From Candidatus Segetimicrobium genomatis (GTDB taxonomy: Bacteria; Sysuimicrobiota; Sysuimicrobiia; Sysuimicrobiales; Segetimicrobiaceae), in contig VBAN01000137.1 in NCBI GenBank assembly GCA_005882445.1, positions 1,126 to 10,459 on the forward strand: a stretch of 9,334 nt of DNA. Reading direction: 5' to 3'. This document shows positions 6,597 through 9,334 of the stretch, one piece after another (the first letter of the stretch is position 1; each line of letters starts with the position of its first letter). The position numbers and the translations under genes are program-made. The notes beneath the pieces were generated by a model. It did no database searches, was not told where the DNA came from, and saw only the letters and a list, made by a program, of their open reading frames with translations.

Positions 6597-6811
6597 CACG
6601 TTCTCCCCCCTGCCGCCGCGCCCGTCCGCTCGCGCTCGCTCAACACCGTGAGGAGCTGAGCCACGGTGCGGCGCAGCAGCACCACCCGGGCCGGGTTCAG
6701 CAGTTTGCCTGAGGCCCGCTGCAATCGAAGGCTAAAGAGCTCCTGCCGGGCCTCCTGCAGCCGCTTGTGTAAATCAGCCGCGCCCAGTTCCCGCAGTTCG
6801 GACCCGCTCAT
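6596..6811 (-). CDS. rpmC: 50S ribosomal protein L29
   Basis: Small helical protein by the polypeptide exit tunnel, part of the landing area for trigger factor and SRP. The 71-residue product forms the usual two-helix hairpin: [20 protein letters not shown], then [20 protein letters not shown], then a second helix ending TVLSERE. The family block 'ELF-x-LR-x-Q-x-A-[ST]-G' is present (residues 24-35). ATG 6811 overlaps the rplP stop (ATGA). Length is slightly above the typical 60-67 because of a short Ala/Gly-rich tail. Confidence 0.96.
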   Translation of the reverse strand: MSGSELRELGAADLHKRLQEARQELFSLRLQRASGKLLNPARVVLLRRTVAQLLTVLSERERTGAAAGGRT

Positions 6812-7227
6812 GCCTCAACGCCCATACGGTGGACAAACTTGGTCCTGATGGGCAGTTTGTGCCCGGCCAGGGTCAGGGCTTCGCGGGCCACCTCCTCGGT
6901 GACCCCCCCAAGCTCAAACATCATCCGGCCGGGGCGGACGACCGCCACCCAGAACTCCGGGTTGCCCTTCCCGCTGCCCATCCGGGTCTCGGCCGGCTTC
7001 TTCGTCACCGGCTTGTCCGGGAACACCCGAATCCACACCTTGCCGCCCCGCTTGATGAAACGGGTCACCGCCCGCCGGGACGCCTCGATCTGCTGCGCCG
7101 TGATCCACCCGCGGCCGATCGCCTGGAGCCCATACTCCCCGAAGGCCACCGTGGCGCCGCGCTGCGCTTCGCCGCGCATCCGTCCCCGGTGAGCCTTACG
7201 AAACTTCACCCTCTTGGGCATCAGCAT
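6808..7227 (-). CDS. rplP: 50S ribosomal protein L16
   Basis: Sits between the A-site tRNA elbow and 23S/5S rRNA and helps position tRNA. The 139-residue product begins [20 protein letters not shown] and has AFGEYGLQA (28-36), the [20 protein letters not shown] helix (42-61), [20 protein letters not shown] (63-82) and [20 protein letters not shown] (83-102). It ends with [18 protein letters not shown]. Everything is present and length is normal. The start is ATG 7227 (the usual MLMPKR start) rather than the ATG two codons on (7221). It overlaps the restored end of rpsC by 32 nt; its own stop overlaps the rpmC ATG. Confidence 0.97.
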   Translation of the reverse strand: MLMPKRVKFRKAHRGRMRGEAQRGATVAFGEYGLQAIGRGWITAQQIEASRRAVTRFIKRGGKVWIRVFPDKPVTKKPAETRMGSGKGNPEFWVAVVRPGRMMFELGGVTEEVAREALTLAGHKLPIRTKFVHRMGVEA

Positions 7228-7887
7228 GTGGTTCCGGCCTCCTCTGCACGACCACCCGCGGCATCCGCGACGGGAGCACGACCGTCTCCCCCGGCCGACC
7301 GCGCATCTCCCCCGGACGGCGGCGCTCCGGGAGCACATCCCCTCGGTAGATCCACGCCTGCACCCCAATCCGGCCGTACGTGGTCAGCGCCTCCGCGATC
7401 CCGAAATCGATATCGGCCCTCAGCGTCTGAAGGGGAACCCGGCCGTCCCGGTACCATTCGTACCGGGCGATCTCGGCGCCGGCAAGCCGGCCGCGGCAGG
7501 AGATCCGGATGCCCTCTCGAGCTGGCCGGCCACGTTTTGCGCCACGAGCACCGCCTCGAGTTCCGCGCGGCGGATCTCCTGCACGTTGAGCTGGATCTGC
7601 TTAGCGGTCATGGCCTCGAGCTCTTTCTTCAAGGCGTCGATCCCCGTCCCGCCCCGCCCGATGATGATGCCGGGCCGGGCCGAGTGGATGGTGATCCGCA
7701 CGCGGTTGTCCGTCCGCTCGATCTCGATGCGGGAAATGCCCGCGCGCCCCAGCTTCCTCTTGATGTGCCGGCGCAGGATCTGATCTTCCTGGATGAGGTC
7801 AGGGAAATTTTTCTCCGCGTACCACTTCGACTCCCAATCCTTGACGATCCCGAGCCGCAACCCGATTGGATGGATCTTTTGCCCCAC
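7196..7887 (-). pseudogene. rpsC: 30S ribosomal protein S3, frameshifted with about 64 nt missing
   Basis: S3 lies at the mRNA entry channel of the 30S head. From GTG 7887 the frame gives 124 good residues: MGQKIHPIGLRLGIVKDWES, a KH domain with the loop PGIIIGRGG at 72-80, and QLNVQEI, up to AGQLE at 7516. It then runs into unrelated sequence and stops at 7420. The true C-terminal domain continues in another frame from 7513: [20 protein letters not shown], then [36 protein letters not shown] and a tail of about 40 residues, ending at TAA 7196-7198. About 22 family residues ('RRVSFRRAMK..A...AM.AGA') are gone. They include the counterparts of E. coli Arg131, Arg132 and Lys135, which line the mRNA entry. 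As read, no functional S3 is made. Confidence 0.94.
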
Positions 7888-7898
7888 CGGCCGCCCCC

Positions 7899-8231
7899 CT
7901 ATTCGCCCTGCACCACAACCGTGATGTGGCTGCTCCGCTTCTTGATGAAGTCCGCCCGACCTCGGGCCCGCGCCTGCATCCGCCGCTGGCTGGGGCCGCT
8001 GTCGACGTAGGCCCGCGCCACGGTGAGCGTGGTCCGGGCCAGTTCGAGATTGTTCTCCGCGTTGGCGGCCGCCGACTGCACGACCTTCGCCACCTCCCGC
8101 GACGCCCGGTTGGGTGAGAACCGGAGGACGGCAAGGGCTTCGTCGACCGCCTTCCCCTTGATCAGCGCCATGACGGGCCGGACCTTCCGGGGGGAGATGC
8201 GGACGTACCGGGCGACGGCCTTCACTTCCAC
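7899..8231 (-). CDS. rplV: 50S ribosomal protein L22
   Basis: Binds all domains of 23S rRNA; its beta hairpin lines the exit tunnel and macrolide-resistance changes occur there. The 110-residue product reads KAVARYVRISPRKVRPVMAL near the start, SAAANAENN in the middle, the hairpin QRRMQARARGRADFIKKRSS, and HITVVVQGE at the end. No gap is visible. The start is GTG 8231, preceded by GGAGGGG; an in-frame GTG two codons later (8225) would give the more usual short N-terminus. There are 13 nt after rpsS and 11 nt (G-rich, serving as the rpsC ribosome-binding site) before rpsC. Confidence 0.97.
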   Translation of the reverse strand: MEVKAVARYVRISPRKVRPVMALIKGKAVDEALAVLRFSPNRASREVAKVVQSAAANAENNLELARTTLTVARAYVDSGPSQRRMQARARGRADFIKKRSSHITVVVQGE

Positions 8232-8236
8232 GCCAA

Positions 8237-8243
8237 CCCCTCC
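8237..8243 (-). promoter_or_regulatory. Ribosome-binding site of rplV
   Basis: GGAGGGG on the minus strand lies five bases before the GTG at 8231. It favours 8231 over the second in-frame GTG at 8225. Confidence 0.6.
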
Positions 8244-8244
8244 C

Positions 8245-8601
8245 TCATGACGGCTTCGCCGGCGATGCCGCCGCCGGCGTCGGGGCACCCGCAGGCGTGG
8301 GGCCGCCGGGGCGCGTCGACTGGACCGTGGTCGTCTTTTCCACCCGCGCCCCGTGACTCTTGAACGTCCGCGTGGGGGAGAACTCGCCCAGCTTGTGCCC
8401 GACCATATTCTCCGTCACGTAGACCGGGACGTGCTTTCGCCCGTCGTAGACGGCGATGGTGTGCCCCACCATCAGCGGCACGATCGTCGATCGCCTCGAC
8501 CACGTCCGAATCACCCGCTTCTCGCGGGACTTGTTCAGCGCGTCGACCTTGTCCATCAGGTGCCCGTCGACAAACGGACCCTTCTTGACCGACCGGCTCA
8601 T
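8245..8601 (-). CDS. rpsS: 30S ribosomal protein S19 with a C-terminal tail
   Basis: Head protein of the 30S subunit; it pairs with S13 and contacts the A-site finger and tRNA. The 118-residue product starts [20 protein letters not shown] and has [20 protein letters not shown] (31-50), [20 protein letters not shown] (54-73) and [11 protein letters not shown] (74-84). All are canonical. Normal S19 is about 93 residues; here an additional Pro/Ala/Thr-rich tail of about 20-25 residues follows. ATG 8601 has GGGGAGG about 11 nt upstream, within the 46-nt gap after rplB, the longest gap in the operon. Confidence 0.97.
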   Translation of the reverse strand: MSRSVKKGPFVDGHLMDKVDALNKSREKRVIRTWSRRSTIVPLMVGHTIAVYDGRKHVPVYVTENMVGHKLGEFSPTRTFKSHGARVEKTTTVQSTRPGGPTPAGAPTPAAASPAKPS

Positions 8602-8647
8602 GCGTGCACGCGCCTCCCCGCCCGACCGCACCGCGCGCCCTGGGCCC

Positions 8648-9334
8648 TCATGCCTGCCTCCGGTCGCGCACGATGAACTTGGTGCTCGGCTTCGCCCTCG
8701 TCCGGGTCTTGTAGCCCAGCGTCGGCTTCCCCCACGGGCTGACCGGGCCGGGCATCCCGATCGGCGACTTGCCCTCGCCCCCGCCGTGCGGATGGCTCGA
8801 CGGGTCCATCGCCACGCCACGCACGTGGGGGCGCCGGCCCAGCCACCGCGACCGGCCGGCTTTGCCGATCATGATCGCTTCGTGATCGAGGTTGCCCACC
8901 TGCCCCACAGTGGCGCGGCAGTCGAGGTGGATCATCCGCACCTCGCCCGACGGCAGGCGGAGCTGCGCGTAGTCGCCTTCCTTGGCCATCAGCTGGGCGG
9001 CGGCCCCTGCGCTTCGCACCAACTGCCCGCCCCGCCCGATCTGCAGTTCCACGTTGTGGACCGACGTCCCGAGCGGGATCGCGCGCAGCGGCAGCGTGTT
9101 GCCGGGCCTGATCTCTGCCTGGGACCCCGAGGCGACGACGTCGCCCACCCCCAGGCCGACCGGGGCCAGGATGTAGCGCTTCTCGCCGTCCCGGTAGTGG
9201 AGGAGGGCGATCCGCGCGGACCGGTTCGGGTCGTACTCGATGCTGGCGACCCGGGCGGCGATCCCGTCCTTGTCGCGCTTGAAGTCGATCAGCCGATACC
9301 GGCGTTTGTGACCGCCCCCCTGGTGCCGGACGGT
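8648..9334 (-). CDS. rplB: 50S ribosomal protein L2, C-terminal part (cut by window edge)
   Basis: Core 50S protein required for subunit association and close to the peptidyl-transferase centre. The visible 228 residues, in frame right to base 9334, begin [20 protein letters not shown]. They include the RNA-binding domain ([14 protein letters not shown]), [60 protein letters not shown] and the invariant [13 protein letters not shown] (codons about 8762-8800) with the functionally important histidine. Only roughly the first 45-50 residues of the family lie outside. No deletion is visible. It should be preceded by rplW, rplD, rplC and rpsJ outside the window. Confidence 0.97.
   Translation of the reverse strand, partial: TVRHQGGGHKRRYRLIDFKRDKDGIAARVASIEYDPNRSARIALLHYRDGEKRYILAPVGLGVGDVVASGSQAEIRPGNTLPLRAIPLGTSVHNVELQIGRGGQLVRSAGAAAQLMAKEGDYAQLRLPSGEVRMIHLDCRATVGQVGNLDHEAIMIGKAGRSRWLGRRPHVRGVAMDPSSHPHGGGEGKSPIGMPGPVSPWGKPTLGYKTRTRAKPSTKFIVRDRRQA

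Noticed and set aside
8602..8647. Regulatory element or terminator in the rplB-rpsS gap
   Set aside because: The 46-nt gap is GC-rich, but I see no hairpin followed by a T-run on the coding strand, only a ribosome-binding site for rpsS.

Overview
The window is one contiguous, single-strand stretch of a bacterial S10-spc ribosomal-protein operon. Every supported gene lies on the minus strand, so the operon is transcribed from the right edge towards the left edge. In transcription order it reads rplB (5' part outside the window), rpsS, rplV, rpsC, rplP, rpmC, rpsQ, rplN, rplX, rplE, rpsN (zinc type), rpsH, rplF, rplR, rpsE, rpmD, rplO, secY, adk and map (only the first 37 codons are inside). 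Genes overlap by 1-32 nt or are separated by at most 46 nt. I see no internal promoter, terminator or RNA gene, and no mobile element. Plus-strand open frames are antisense shadows of GC-rich genes.

The organism looks like a high-GC bacterium (about two-thirds G+C by eye) outside the Gammaproteobacteria. The spc block continues into adk and map, S14 is the short four-cysteine form, L24 carries a C-terminal zinc ribbon, and Adk has a zinc-type lid. These traits are common in Gram-positive and related 'Terrabacteria' lineages. The sequence alone does not name the phylum, and an uncultured lineage known from metagenomes is plausible. At least six genes start with GTG and one probably with TTG.

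Together the products build the 30S subunit (S3, S5, S8, S14, S17, S19), the 50S subunit (L2, L5, L6, L14, L15, L16, L18, L22, L24, L29, L30) and the protein-export channel (SecY). They also supply adenylate balance (Adk) and N-terminal methionine removal (MAP).

The gene content is ordinary, but two things are not. First, four universally conserved genes lack internal segments although their flanks align well with the family: secY (about 32 codons, including TM5), rplN (about 31 codons), rpsC (about 64 nt, frameshift) and rpsQ (about 7 nt, frameshift). Clustered lesions in essential genes point first to an assembly or consensus error, second to a decaying duplicate operon. Second, the rplX-rplE junction holds a nested tandem repeat (51 bp inside 150 bp). 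It stays in frame with rplE and would give L5 a roughly 120-residue low-complexity N-terminal extension. I found no convincing new biological system; these two anomalies are the points worth checking.
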